DNA of 64,000 nucleotides. Origin: Heligmosomoides polygyrus polygyrus. Its lineage: Eukaryota > Nematoda > Chromadorea > Rhabditida > Heligmosomidae. Where the stretch lies: positions 45,619,139 to 45,683,138 of the forward strand of contig OX377204.1 of NCBI GenBank assembly GCA_947396885.1. Direction: 5' to 3'. The notes under the pieces were generated by a model that searched no databases, was not told the DNA's origin, and worked only from the letters and a program-made list of their open reading frames with translations. The position numbers and the translations under genes are program-made. Of the stretch, positions 12,001-25,800 are shown piece by piece (the stretch's first letter is position 1; each line of letters begins with the position of its first letter).

Positions 12001-15000
12001 AATGTTTAACCATGCAATCGTGTTACATTCCCTGCGAAGGCCGTTTGCACCACAGGCACGCAGGTCCAGTGCCTCTACAACATCATTCGTCACTCGCGTA
12101 CGTGAGGATTGCGTCGCTTCATCGCCTTCAGTTTGTTACTGCTAAGCGTTTCACCAAAAAGGCACGAGACAACATTACTCCGTCAGGTGGAGCGAGGAGT
12201 TCCTATTAGACGTTATATGGAAGTGCAAACTAAGTTGAATATTGATTCGATAATAAACGAACGAAAAGCGGTCGCCCAAATACCGTCAGAGTTTCCCGGC
12301 CAACATTATAAAAATTCACCTACTCCGGAGAAATGGAAGGCTTGGCTAACCTGGGCGGGAAAACCGAACTAGAAGTCCGGAGAGCACGCGACACCCAGTG
12401 CGTCTTCCGACTGCGCTACCACGAGTCCAGCCTCGTAAATATTGCGGCAAAATTTAGTCATATAAAAACAGTTAGAACGGACAAATTTTATAGAAATTGA
12501 AACATCTTTTGAAAGTTGTGAAAGTCTTGTTTTCGCTCTTCTCGTTTCCCCCTGCTTTTCCCCGAGTATACAGTTTCCAAAACTCTTGTTTTGGAAACTG
12601 TATACTCGTTCTACTGTATACTGTAAAAAAGAGTTTTGGAAACTGTACACTCCTACTGAATTTTTTTTCTGAACCTATATTTCCATTTCTGGTTTTAAGA
12701 CGAGAATCTTAGTGCAATATCCATTACTTCGATAAGAAGTAACGCCATCTTTGGACGACTCCAACTGTTCGCCAGTTAGCATAGAAACGATTTTCTTCAA
12801 AATCGCTCCCTCCCGTCCTCATTTCGTTTATAGCACGTCCCAAGGAAAGCCTAAATTATACGCTGCACAGAGTAATCAAGGTGTTTAGCACATCACAATT
12901 CCACTTTCTGAACACTGGATAGGTGCTGGATTTTTCTGATGCATGTCTGTTTGTCCGCACCATTATTACTCCACCAATGAACTTTCCTCATAATTGACGG
13001 GCAATAACAATTTTCTGGCGCAGCTGAGAAGGGGAGCTTGCTCTGGTGCATAGTCGACTTACTGCACTCCGTAACAAGATGATTTTCGCAAAGAATGGAC
13101 CTTTGCCTCGATTGGAACAGTCGCTCAAAATGCATGATCTCGAACGAATTTTGGGAGAAACCATATTTTCCTCGGTCGCTTTGCTGTGCTATTTCTGACT
13201 AGAAACGGCCTACGTGGACTTTTGCTTCAGAGAGTTAGTTTTCCACCCCTCCCACCTCTAATACATCCCTCCTTCCTACTCTTTTCAGCTCATAGCTGAG
13301 TATTCATCTCATTGACTGAGTTATGGTTCCCTGTAGTTATGCCGAAGCCACACATCGCATAATGGTTTGTTCCGCCTGGAATAGCGAAGTTGTTCTACTT
13401 CTGCACTGCATTACACGTAATGGGCAGATCCACCGCGTTCTTCAGCTGTAGCAAAGTTGCGCTCCACGGATGCTTCGTTGGAAGAAGTGATTGGAGCCTC
13501 TTGCCCGCCATCATGATGCGAAATGTTCGGCGACGAACCTTCAGGAATTTGGCGACTTTGGAATGGAAGTGCTTTAAACACTGCTCGGAACAGGGAAAGA
13601 TAGTCGGTCATTTGGGGTCGGAGCCCACCATTCGCTAACAAGAGCAGCTACAATCATGATAATTCTAAAGAGCATGGTACTAAGGATATGCTCCATAACA
13701 GTTATTATGCGGTTTAATTGAAGCGCGGTGTGGCGCAACCGTAGGAGGCGCCGGCTGTCGCATGCTCCCGAATAGAGGGTCTTGATTTTCGTCACCATCG
13801 TTTAACGCAATCGGAAGTCTTCCAAGGAGATGCAGCTTTGTTGGCCACACTGTATTCGCTGGAAAGATCGGTGCGGCCATTCCAAAATCATTTCTCTACT
13901 GCCACACTTTGCTAGCCCTTTTAAAATCAAGAAATTATTTATATTGCAGGTGGTGGCGAAAAAATTCGAAGCCGGTGACCTTGGCCCCAACACCATTGTA
14001 GGATCGGCGGCCTTCAACCTGTTCATGATCATCGCCATCTGTGTTTCTGTCATCCCCAAGGGTGAAATTCGTCGGCAGAAGCACTTGGATGTATTCTTTG
14101 TCACTGCCTCATGGTATGGTTTTCAGGAATAATTGCTGCATCGCTTATGCATGATCTGTCCAGTTTACTGACCGTCATTCTTACGGTCAACGATCACGTT
14201 TAGGTCCATTTTCGCCTACATATGGATGTATGTTATTCTCGCAGTCACATCTCCGGGAGAAATCGAGATCTGGGAGGGTCTGCTTACATTTGCCTTCTTC
14301 CCCCTGACTGTGTTCACAGCTTGGATTGCCGACATCAAAATCATTCAAGTGGGTAATTCTCTCTGGTAACTTCCAGTCTGTTCTCTCTAAGAAGAGCCAA
14401 AATTTCCAGACTCGCTTCCTCCCTCGTCGTTACCGTCGTGGTTCACATGGGATGATCGCTACTGAAGGCGAGGAGCTTAAAATGCTCGAAAGCAACGGAA
14501 TCACGCAGGCTTACAAGGATTTCAGTCAGGTACTGCTCTTAATCACGGTGACGGGTTAACATTCGCAGGTCGAAACTCTTAACTTCGAGTTTGCAACATT
14601 AATTTGCGATTTATCACCAATCCTTCAGCCTGATTTCGTGGATCCTGCTGTTCGTGCATTTGAGGAGCACAGACGAGAGTTCATCGAGCTGATGAGAGAA
14701 ATAAGGAAGAAGAATCCCCACATATCACCTACCGAACTCCAGAAGCAAGCCGAATACGAGATGATCACCAGGTTTGTCCTCATATCGCTGTACCTCGGCA
14801 TCAGCAGGCAGTGCCATAGTTCAGAGGTCCCAAATCTCGAGCGTTCTATCGAGTCCAAGCCACTAGACGTCTGATCGGTGGCGGAGACATCGTAAAGAAG
14901 CGAATCGACAAAGAGCACAATAAGGCCGTTGATGCGGTACGTATTCACTGCAGTTCCGCACGTCCCCCTTTCATTCCACTAATACCTGTCTTATCCCAGT

Positions 15001-18000
15001 AACGTAGAATTGGAGGAGTTGGGAGCTGTCCAACGCGTCAGTGACATTGCTCATCGCTTCGGCGACAGCAGCTTCATACCTGCCTCCATACGATTCCAAC
15101 TAAGCTAGCGTTAACTTCATCCACCCCATTTTGTTTCGCGTTAAAGGACTTTGCTTCATATCCTTGAACTCAGCCGGACTTACATTTGCAAGACACCATC
15201 GCCGGATAACTAGCCATAACCAACTAGGCCTACTAACCGCATCCTTTGGACAGTACCTGATCGATTTCAGTTGGTGCAGGCTCAAGAGAAGCAGACCAGG
15301 GAGAACACCTGCAAGATCTACTTCGATCCGGCGCATTACACCGTGCTCGAGAACGTCGGCACCTTCGATGTCGTCGTCGGAAGGTGAGCACTTCGTTCCA
15401 ACCGCGGTGCAGCTCACGTGTGTTCGAAGGCAGAGCTCTCCCTTCTACAGAGATGGCGGCCCAGACGGCCTCACCGTGATGGTAGACTACTACACTGAGG
15501 ACGGCACGGCCAACTCCGGTTCAGACTACGTACCCGTCAAAGGAACTCTCACATTCTACCCCGAAGATAAGCACCAGGTGAATTTGCTTCGATGCACGCT
15601 GCGCCTTCAACCTGCAATGTCTTTCCATGCAGAGCCAAATTGGCCCATTCATCTGATGCAAGTTCGAGTCTTGCATACCTCTCTTACCAGGACGTTATCT
15701 CTCGATTTTTGGAAATATTTTAAATGAGCAGAAGGAGAAAAAATTATCTTACATTATCTACAGAAATTTAATCCTTTCTTCTCCCAACCAATCAACCTGC
15801 TATTCATCTACGCTTTCTCCAGCAACCACCAGCATACCCACTTTTACGGAACTGCATCGTTTATCCTGCTTATACGAAGATTCCTCAGATTTTGTTGAAC
15901 AAGGAAGCTCGGGAGGTGTAGAAATGGGAAGGTGCTGCTAGCGGAAAAGCTGAAGTAGAAGTGCACGATCGGGTGTGCTTTGTAATCTTTGCATAAATTC
16001 TTTAAACGAGTTTTCGAACGAAAATTTGCGTTACATTTATTTATCTATTTATTTATTTATCAGACATGAACATAGTCATGCATTACATAAGTAATGACAG
16101 AAAAACAAATACTAAATCACACATATTACAATAAACATAAAACTAAACACAGCACGTTTAACATAACTTTTTACGTACCATTAAGGACTTGAACGAACTC
16201 ACGGACATGTTTATGATATTCTCATCCTCGCCTAATAATAAATTCAAGTCCTTAAGATTTCTGTAAGTGAGGAAGTTTGATCTCGCCTGCGATTTTGGAA
16301 CAGGAAGGTAAAGCCTTAGGTTCCCTCTCCTATTCGTAGTCAGAGGTGCACCAAAAAATAGCGTGGGATCTATTGAAATTCTGTTTGTAAGAATCTTAAA
16401 CATCATGGTCATGTCGATCATCTTCCTTCGACTGCGGAGGCAAGGTAACTTAAGCTGTTTGGCCCTGTCTGGACCTCTAGGTATGTTGTCATAGTTGGTT
16501 CCAAAACATCTTAAAAATAATTTTCGGGTGAAGTTGTTCTGGACGCTTTCCAGAAGAGCAATGTCTTTCTTTTTGAACGGATTGAACACTGAAGTACCGC
16601 TCTCTAAAACAGGCCTAATATACGTCTTATATGCACGAAGAAGTGCAAGAGAATCATTGGTTTTGAGCTGTTTGAACAAGTTGTAAATACGATAATTTGC
16701 CTTTTTAACAATTGCCTTATAATGGGAATCGAAGCTTAGATCACTAGATATATGGAAACCCAAATCTCGGGTGTTTTCTACGTGCTTTAAATCTGTGTCC
16801 TTGAGCTTATAAGTTGGTGAATTGTGCTGATGCTTTGACTGAATGACAAGACAATGCGATTTTTCTGCGGCCAAAGGAAGTTCCCAAGTTGTAGCCCATT
16901 TCTCAATAAAATTAATTGCGGCTTGGATTTCATGAGAAGGTTCTTCTCCGTTTACTTCAGCATAAACTTTCACATCGTCAGCATACATTTTGCAGCTGAC
17001 CCCTAGGCTGTTGATAGCTTCAGGAAGTTCGTAGGTATACAGGAGAAATAGTAAAGGTGACAAGACACTCCCCTGTGGAACACCACTGGGAGAAGAAAAA
17101 ACCGCGGAGAACACTGTCTCTAACCTAACTTGGTATGTTCTTCCGGAGAGAAAACATTTAGTCCAGGACACTATCATTGGATGGATACCAATTCTTTCCA
17201 TCTTGTATAGCAACTTATTAATCGGAACTTTGTCGAACGCTTTAGAAAAGTCAAAAAAGATTACATCCGTCCGCTTTCTCTTATCCATAGCTGTTGACCA
17301 GTCGTTTAGAGAGCTAAGAACTGAGGTTTCTACCGAACGCCGTTTCATAAAACCAAATTGGTCCTTTGAAATGATATTATGGTCTTCAATATGGGTTAGA
17401 ATATGCTTCTTAACAATCTTTTCAAACGCTCTAGCGAAGACTGACGTTATACTTATTGGCCGATAACTGATACATCTCCGTTAAATCGTTATACTTCGTC
17501 AGAAAGTGCAAACATGCTGCTTATTATTCTTTCAAAGGGAAAAAATATTGGAGCGTTGTATATATGTATCATTCTCACTTCAAACTGAATACATTTCAAA
17601 GCCAACCGGGCACTTTTGAAATCAGAGAGAATGCCTTAAGATAAGAACGAACGTTCTCCATATTAAACTGGACCCTTTTCAAGGAGATCAGCATAAATAC
17701 TCAATTCAAATGGTTATTCGAGACTTTTTTCAAAAATGTATAATTCGCCTGCCCAGAAAAGGGGACGCATCATTTGAATGGACGTAAAATTTTTTGTTCT
17801 TTTAACTACAAAAGTGGTGTTGAGCTTATTTCAAACTGCAGGAGCAAACAAATTTGCAACGTACTTTAAGAAGACATCGCGCCACGCACTCGTCTCATGC
17901 AACTTTCATTTTGTTGATGGTAAATAATCTGCATGCGTGAAGTTGTGCAAATGCCAACGGTGAAGCAGAAGCATTTCAGGATAGAGTCACTTCGCAGCTC

Positions 18001-19835
18001 CAAATAAGCAGCATTTACTCTAGGTATCAAATAAAAATCGCAGACGAGCGCCTGGCGCTGTATCCTCTTGTAATACACTAAATAATTGCTGTTCTCCTGC
18101 TCTTTAAAACAGACTTAATTCGGTTCTTCTTCCTAAAAAACTCGTAGAGTGTCATTTACTGTATTAAATTTTTTAGGACAGGTGAAGTATAAATTTTCAA
18201 AGAAAGTCACAGTTAATTGTTTAAATCGAATATTCGTTTTAACCTTCTTGGATAGTATCGGCCTTAATCTGAAAGGCGCCGGCTCGTTTCGCCCTGGAAG
18301 ATGTTCAGTTTGATTTCAAAAGTGTCCATTTCGACATGCAAGGCCTTCGCTCAAGTTCAAGAGCGCTCTATTTCGTCCTAACATCAATTGTTTTCAGCAA
18401 TCTTCGCTATTTTATAGTGATCTCTTCCATTTTTTCAACTATCAATAGATCGGCAACAGTAAGTGTAAAGATGAGCCTTCGATTCAATGGAAAATCAAAA
18501 AATCCTTTGAAATTTCGTTAAATTTCTGAAAAATTTGCTGAGTTGTTAATCCGGTTTTTAACGAAAACTGCCGTTAATCTTTCGTTAACCGTTGAATGTG
18601 CTTTCCTGATGCATGACCTCTCCGGAGCCGTTTTGCGGTTCCGTCGGCTTCGTGGGAATTAACATGCTTCTGCTCTTCCATGCGATGCGCCCTAGCGAAT
18701 ACGAATGCCAATGATTTTTCGAAGGCTTTCGATAGGGTCGACCACAGTAAGCTACTACACAAAATTGAAAGTTTGGAGTTCCAACCTATAGTAGTCAGCT
18801 GGATTAAGGACTATCTGTTAGAGAGGAGTTTCCAGGTTAAAGTCGCTCACAGCTTTTTCACTACTAAACCTGTTTCAAGTGGGGTGCCTCAGGGTGGGGT
18901 GCTGTCCCCAATTCTTTTTGCTATTTATACGTCTGATCTACCTGTAATTTTAGAAGGATGTGGCGTTAGTTGAAGGCAGCTCGCAGATGATGTAAAGATA
19001 TATAGAAGTATCAGAGGCCCAAGTGACATAGAGTCTGTTCAGTCTGCCCTTGATGCTGTCTATACAGATGTGGTTTGAAACATGGAGACTCCCCTTGGCA
19101 CCTGAGAAAACGGAATTTATGAGGACGGGTAAATCCGATTACGTCGCCAATTATAGCATCAAAAATCACTCATTAACACCCGTTTCTCGCGTCAAAGATT
19201 TAGGATTTCACTACGACAACAAGCTTGACTTCTCCGAGCACTACAAAATGATTTACAGTAAAGCGTCTTCTCGAACATTCCTTATATTCAAAGTTCTCTC
19301 TATAGTGGATCAGAAAATGCTTCTTAGGGCTTACAAGTCTTACATTCGCCCTATTGTGGAGTATGGTTCACCAGTCTTTTCTCCTTCGAAATCAAAAGAC
19401 ATCGCTCTTCTTGAGAAGCTGCAAGACAATTTCACTCGCAAATTATTTTTTAGGATAGCTTATAGTGGATCTGTAAGAGCTCCTCGTCCTGTAGCTAGAA
19501 ATAGCGAATATAAGTTGCATTCCCTAGTCTAGTCTCTCGTCGTAAACTTACTGATGTCTGTGTGGTTTTCAAACTCTTGACTGGCCCAATTGATTTACGG
19601 TGTACCTAAAACGAATACCAGATCATGTAGTTTCACGTGTAGAGCTGGTTCCAGCTTTATCTCGCTAAACTCCTCTGTCCCTCGATCGTCGGCATATTAC
19701 AGGCTGTTCAAGCACATGGCTAGAAACAAGCTTTTACATTTCTAGATTTAACAGTTGTTCTTCCTGTATTGTGTTTTGTATTGTATGCATTGTACTACAT
19801 CCTATATCACGTATGCCTTATGCATCGTACAGAAA

Positions 19836-19890
<55 letters not shown>

Positions 19891-22800
19891 ATGCCACTCT
19901 ATTTCCACGCGATGCGCCCTAGCGAATGCAAATTCCACTCGTCTTTTATTAAAAGGTTCTTCTGCTGTATCTCTGCAGTCCTTGAAGTCATCATAGTTGA
20001 CTGATTAACGTATGCTCTATTTCACTGTAGTTGCTAGTCGCTTCCGCTAAATTTTTTAACGCGCAGTTTTCTTCTAAGGTTTTATAGTTTAATAGCTCTA
20101 TTAACTAGATATTAGGTTAATGAGGTTATAGTTGTTAGGGATGGTTCGGAGCCATGCCACGACCAAACAATTTTTTTCCTTGGTGATTTCCCTAAGGTGT
20201 CACTCGAGGTATCTATGAGTTTATTAGAAAGCTTTTAAAAGACCGAAAGATCCTTCAAAACCTGCCAAATTGCACTTTGGTGACTGTTCTCCTAACAGGT
20301 GCGGCAAGTGGAAAAATGCCGCAAGCTACGGAAAAACCAAACAAAAGCCTCTTCCGATATGGAATTGCTCACCTGGAGATTTCCTTATCCAGCATGACAA
20401 AGAGTGCCCCTGATGGCCGAAAATAGTTCTTCCTGTACTTGGAAAGATCTTTCAACGAGAACATTCCGAGGCGCAAATCTAAAGATCGGCTCGTCAACCC
20501 CTGTAATCGAAACTCGCTTCGATATCAGCTTTACTATTAGACTTCCTAGACTCCTCAGTAATGCAAACGTTATTTCCGCCTTCAGAAAATCAATATCGAA
20601 ATCGTTGACGACGACGTGTTCGAAGAGGACGAGCACTTCTACCTGCATTTGAAGAACCTCCGCGTCCGCACAAAAGACGGACTGATATTGGACCCGTCCC
20701 GAATCGGAGGACTGCCAGTAGCCCAGCTGGAGATGCCAGCCACTGCCACCATCATGATCCTCGGTAGGCTCAGTGCTTGACGTTGTCATGCTGTCAAAGT
20801 TACTGCCAATTCAGACGATGACCATGCCGGAGTGTTCTCGTTCGAGCACGACCATTTCGAGGTAATCGAAAGTTGCGGCCACCTCTCAATCAGAGTTCAG
20901 CGGCACTCTGGAGCTAGAGGAAAAGTTGTCATCCCATACAGGTGTGTTTTCCACTGGCGATTTCTAGAAGTATTGATCATGCGGGTCATTTTCAGGACTT
21001 CGGATGGCTCGGCCGTTGGAGACAAGCATTTCGAAGCCAAGGAGGGGGAGCTGGTGTTCGACGACAACCAGACCGAGTGCGTTCATGTTCAGTTCTTTAA
21101 AGGGTGTAATGGGGCCCTGCAATTGGGCGACACTTAGAAGTTTCCTACCCTAACGCCATCAAGCGACCAGAACTTCTCACTTCCCAGCTGACTGACACCG
21201 CTCCTTCATAACTCGCCTTGCTGTGTCGCTCTGTTAGCTACGGTAGGGCTGTCGGCGGCGGCTGTGGAGAATTGCTAGAAATCGTTCGGACCGCAGCGTT
21301 TGTCTTGTACTGGAGTACTCGAGAAGCATTGCGACACATGTGTGCGAGCTCCAGCTCTCCGCCACCGCACACACTGCCTCGCCCCATCACCTCTCTCAAC
21401 CTTGCTGAAGAGGATTCTCAAGTGCCCGAATACTAGCCAACACTGCACAAGCCAAGTGATATTCTTCTCCCCTACCATTGTTAAGGGGACCGTTCCGTAA
21501 GGCGTTAGGCAGACCACCAGGCAGGGCCTGATCTCTGTTTATATCCTTGGCAAGGGAGCCGATTGCACAAGAGGAGTGATTGAATATGGCTCTTTATTGG
21601 AGACCGAATGTCTCCATTCCAGCAGTTACTTCTAATAGAACGTTTCTCCTCGGCCAGCAATTGTTTCACTACCGCCAAAAATGTTTCAAATAGACTGATA
21701 TGCGTTGCTTGTGAACGCGCCAGAGAAATCCTATAGATACACCGTTTTCATTTCGGAATGGGGACTTTTCAAATCAAATTGAACACTTTTCTAAACATTA
21801 AGACTTTTGAAATCATAGCGCGCTCCTCCAGATCGAAATGACGTTTAGGAAGGTTAAACAGGTTAAAGTACAGACTTAATAAGATGATTAGAAAAACTTT
21901 TTTTGTTCAAGGAAGATGTGGTATAACTCTCTTTTATGTTTTTTTAAAGCTTAGCTGCTCCAATAAGTGTAATAATGTTACAAAATCTTTAGTTTTAGAG
22001 AAAAAATAATAAACTAAAATTTACCATAATATATAGCATAATAGCAAGTATACAGCGCATTAAAATATCAGATCGCGCCACGCACTCAAAAAGTGCACAT
22101 CAACTTTTATTTTATTGAAGTGTAAACGTCACTTACATGAGCGATCAAAGTGAATATATGTGTGTTCTTGACAGGTGTTTCTGTTGTTTCGTTAACAGGC
22201 GTCCATCTCCACTGCAAATGGAAATTCTGCTATCAATCGAATAAAAATCGCTGCCCATTGGAAGAGCCATAGCGCAGTCTCTTTTTCGGCACTAAAAATG
22301 GCCGCCTTACTGCTCTTTAAGATCCAAAACCATTATTTTTTGCAAAAAGTAAGATTTTTATGAAATTTCAAGCAACGTGCTCACTTATTGGGTAGATGAA
22401 ATGAAAATTGAAAGAAAGTCATACTGAAATTTTCTTTGAACAAAATATCCTTCTAATCTTTTTGTAGAATCTTAAGTTTAATGTTGAAGAAGCTCATTTC
22501 AAGAGTTAGCCTTAATTTCTTTTGGAAAAGTCAATTTTTTTCAAAATTTTCAACACTCTTCCAAGCATAAGCCCAAGACTTTTGGGTTTATTATTAGTTT
22601 ATTATTTTAGTATTTTATTTTTTCTCTAAAACTAAAGATTTTGTAACATTATTACACTTATTGGAGCAGGTAAGCTTAAAAAAACATAAAAGAGAGTTAT
22701 ACCGCATCTTCCTTGAACAAAAAAAGTTTTTCTAATCATCTTATTGAGTCTGTAGTTTAACCTGTTTAACCTTCCTAAACGTCATTTCGATCTGGAGGAG

Positions 22801-25800
22801 CGCGGTATGATTTCAAAAGTCTTGATGTTTAGAAAAGTGTTCAATTTGATTTGAAAAGTGTCCATTCGACGTGAAAATGGTAGATGCAACTTGACATCAA
22901 GTTTCCAATGCTCGCTGTTTCGAGGTATTATATTGCCATTATTATTCTCATTATTATTGTTATTATTATTATTCGTGTTACAGCTTTATTACGCACTGAA
23001 TACTTGAGATCCTCATATTGTTGAGTAACTGAAGCTTCTTTGTCTTGTTCTCGCCGTTGTTATGAGAACTACTACGATTGCATGATTTTAATCTTTAATC
23101 TTGAATTTTTCTAACCTTTCAAGATGGGCAATTTCATTTTCCAAACAAGAAGACGATAACGATAAGTACAACAGAATAAAGTTGAATGAGCGATGATGTG
23201 CAAGGCTGACTGCTCTGATTGCTGTTGAAAATTATCTGCTTCTTTTGGAAGTGAAAAGGAGTCGGTTAGCCTTGGTTTCTGCTGCAGAACAATGGTGATT
23301 CAGGACAACAGATTCATAGAATCAAACATCAAGTAGACGAGGAGTGATGGTGCAACCCAGTAAGAAAAGAAGCTTTTTCTTCGTATCCTCTAGAAAACGA
23401 ATGATTCAGAGCGTTCATTGACATCGGAGTGATGGACACCGAACAATACGAAAGATCCGACAACTTCTTCATCGAACTCGGAGCACCGATCTGGGCGAAG
23501 AAGATGAGCGGTTAGTTAGCGAAGTACCCCTTCAAAGCGCGCTTTTATCTCGACGAGACTTTCTTAACAAACTACGAGGTCCGCAACGTATAACAACCTC
23601 GTACACACCTTTTTTCTTAATGTTGTCTATTTCCGGCTTTCGTCACCTTTTCGTGTGAGTACAGTACGAGTAGTCGTGTTCTCTATGCATAGTTGAAGTT
23701 AAAAGACAGCTTTGCGGTCAGTGCTGCGGGATCAGATGGCCCGGCTCAACTCGTGGTCACCTTTCGCCATTCAACGGAAACAAAGGTTGGACAGGAATAA
23801 ATGGCGCCTTCGTAGACATCAACAGTCCTCGCGTTTAATGGCAATTTGCAGATCATTCAATCAGGCCGGATCAGTTTTTGCACGTGGAATTGGGATACCG
23901 CTCTCAGATGATCGTGTCTGCAAGAAAACTGAGAAAACTGTTTCGAAACATATTCCATGTGCGACTGTCCTTGAATCTTGGCATGTCTTAGAACAGCATG
24001 GCCGGTAGTCGTCGAGCTGTCGTGCCAAGATTGATATCGAACGTTTAGAAAACGGGTGGTCGACATCGCAGCGCGCAAGGCCTTGGAGGCGGTGTGGATT
24101 GCGTTCAGGAATTCCGCAATCAATAGGAAGGAGGAACGAGTGGCCATAACCCAGGAGTTGGCTCCATTTGTGGGCTTGACCCCGGGGGGCGCCAGCCGGA
24201 AGGTCGCTGAGGGGCTGACCCGAAGGGAGGACCTCATTCACCCACATTTATCTCCATCTGAAGGGTGACTCCACAGCCTTCGGCGGTTTACATAAGGTCA
24301 GTTGGGCTGTCCTCTTCGCGGTTCGTCTCTTTCTCCCTTTAGCTTTTGAGATGGCTGAAACTTGAAATGACTCTTGGACGGGTAATTTGTCTAACTACCC
24401 TTGTCTTTTCCAGGCTCTGAAGGGGGCGGTTACGCCGAAACGTAAGCCGAATAAACGTTCGATATCAATCATGGCACGACAGCTCGACGACTACCTGCCA
24501 TACTGTTTCGAAACACTTTGTAACCTCTGCAGAACGCTATATCATACGATATATCGGACTGATGAGATACAGTAAAGCAGAAAACGCTTGCGGTTTTTGA
24601 TGTTTTTCAACGTAATTCTAGGTACTCTCCTCCCGTGCAGCCTCCTGTAATCGTAGTTTTATTCGATTTAAAAAAGCTTGTTGTATTAATGTAGTTTAAA
24701 CCATATAGAGGTTTCAGGATGTTTCGTGAAGTCTATCAAAAGTTATGCTGAAAAATTCTGTGTTTATCTATTCGCTCTTTACTATTGGGCTGTCGGATTA
24801 AAAATGTCGTTTTTACTCAAAAAGAAATTTCACTACAGGAAAGGATTACCATACTTTAATACAAGAGGTAATCTCCATTATTATCAATAACATGTCGCCA
24901 ACTTCCTCGCAAAGAACGGGTGCCTTTCTTGAAGAACTCCGGTGGTTGCGTCTCAAAGAATTTGGACACCCAAATTTCGCCTTCGTCACGGTTCTTGATT
25001 TTTTTCCTCGCCAAGGTGTGCTGCATCGACCGGAAAACATGGCAGTCTGACACGACGCAAGGGCTGGGCTATAGGACGGGTGAGGCAGAAGTTCCCAGCC
25101 CAACTCCCCATTTTTTTGCAGCGTTCTATTTGCGGCGTGCAGTCGAACGTTGTCATGAATGAATTTCACAGTTGCTGTGCTCACTCCTTGTTGAGACAGA
25201 GCTTGTTCCACGCCGCGCAGTTGTTCTTTGTAAAGGTCAGCCGTAACTGTTCGGCCTGGATCCAGCACCTCAATATGCACCAGACCTCAACTGTTCCACC
25301 ACGACCACGACTTTTTTCCATGAATGCCAGGCTTCGTCGTTGTCTTCGAAACCTCACCGGGGCTCACCCTTTGCCGCTTTCCGATACCGTCTTAGTAGAT
25401 CCACTTCTCATCCGACGTCCCGATGGAGTCATATAAACCGCTGTTCTGCTAGGAGAACTCCAGCGATGGCGACTCGTGCTGCCTTGTCTGTGACGCTGAG
25501 CTCATGTGGCACTCATTTCCCAGAACGATTTTACTTTCCGATTGCATGCAAACGATCGGCAATGGTAGAATGGCGACAACCGAACCTCTGTGCGAAAGCA
25601 TCGCTGGCATTGACGTAATGATGGAACTTCGTTACCAAATACGTCAGGCAGGGAGCGATGGGATTCTGCAGCAGTGCTTCCTTGCTTGAAGTTGTACATC
25701 AAGCAAACGCGCACTCGGTACTTTTGCTCGATCGCCGTTAATCTAAAAAAATTCTTTAAAAGGGCCAACGAATCGGAAACGAAACTTTGGCGGAAGATGG

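Larger units (their letters stand above)
11421..13951. other. Intron 4, small repeats only
   Basis: Contains a tRNA-like fragment on the minus strand at about 12368-12440, a perfect 20-bp hairpin at 12564-12607 and a second tRNA-like fragment at about 13718-13790. No coding sequence is supported. Confidence 0.45.

Noticed and set aside
12368..13795. Functional tRNA genes at the two tRNA-like fragments
   Set aside because: Neither forms a full acceptor stem and anticodon arm; both look like SINE heads.
24056..24268. 70-codon frame at 24.1 kb as a host exon
   Set aside because: G+C-rich, but it lacks splice signals in frame with NCX and lies between inverted repeats; probably repeat-derived.
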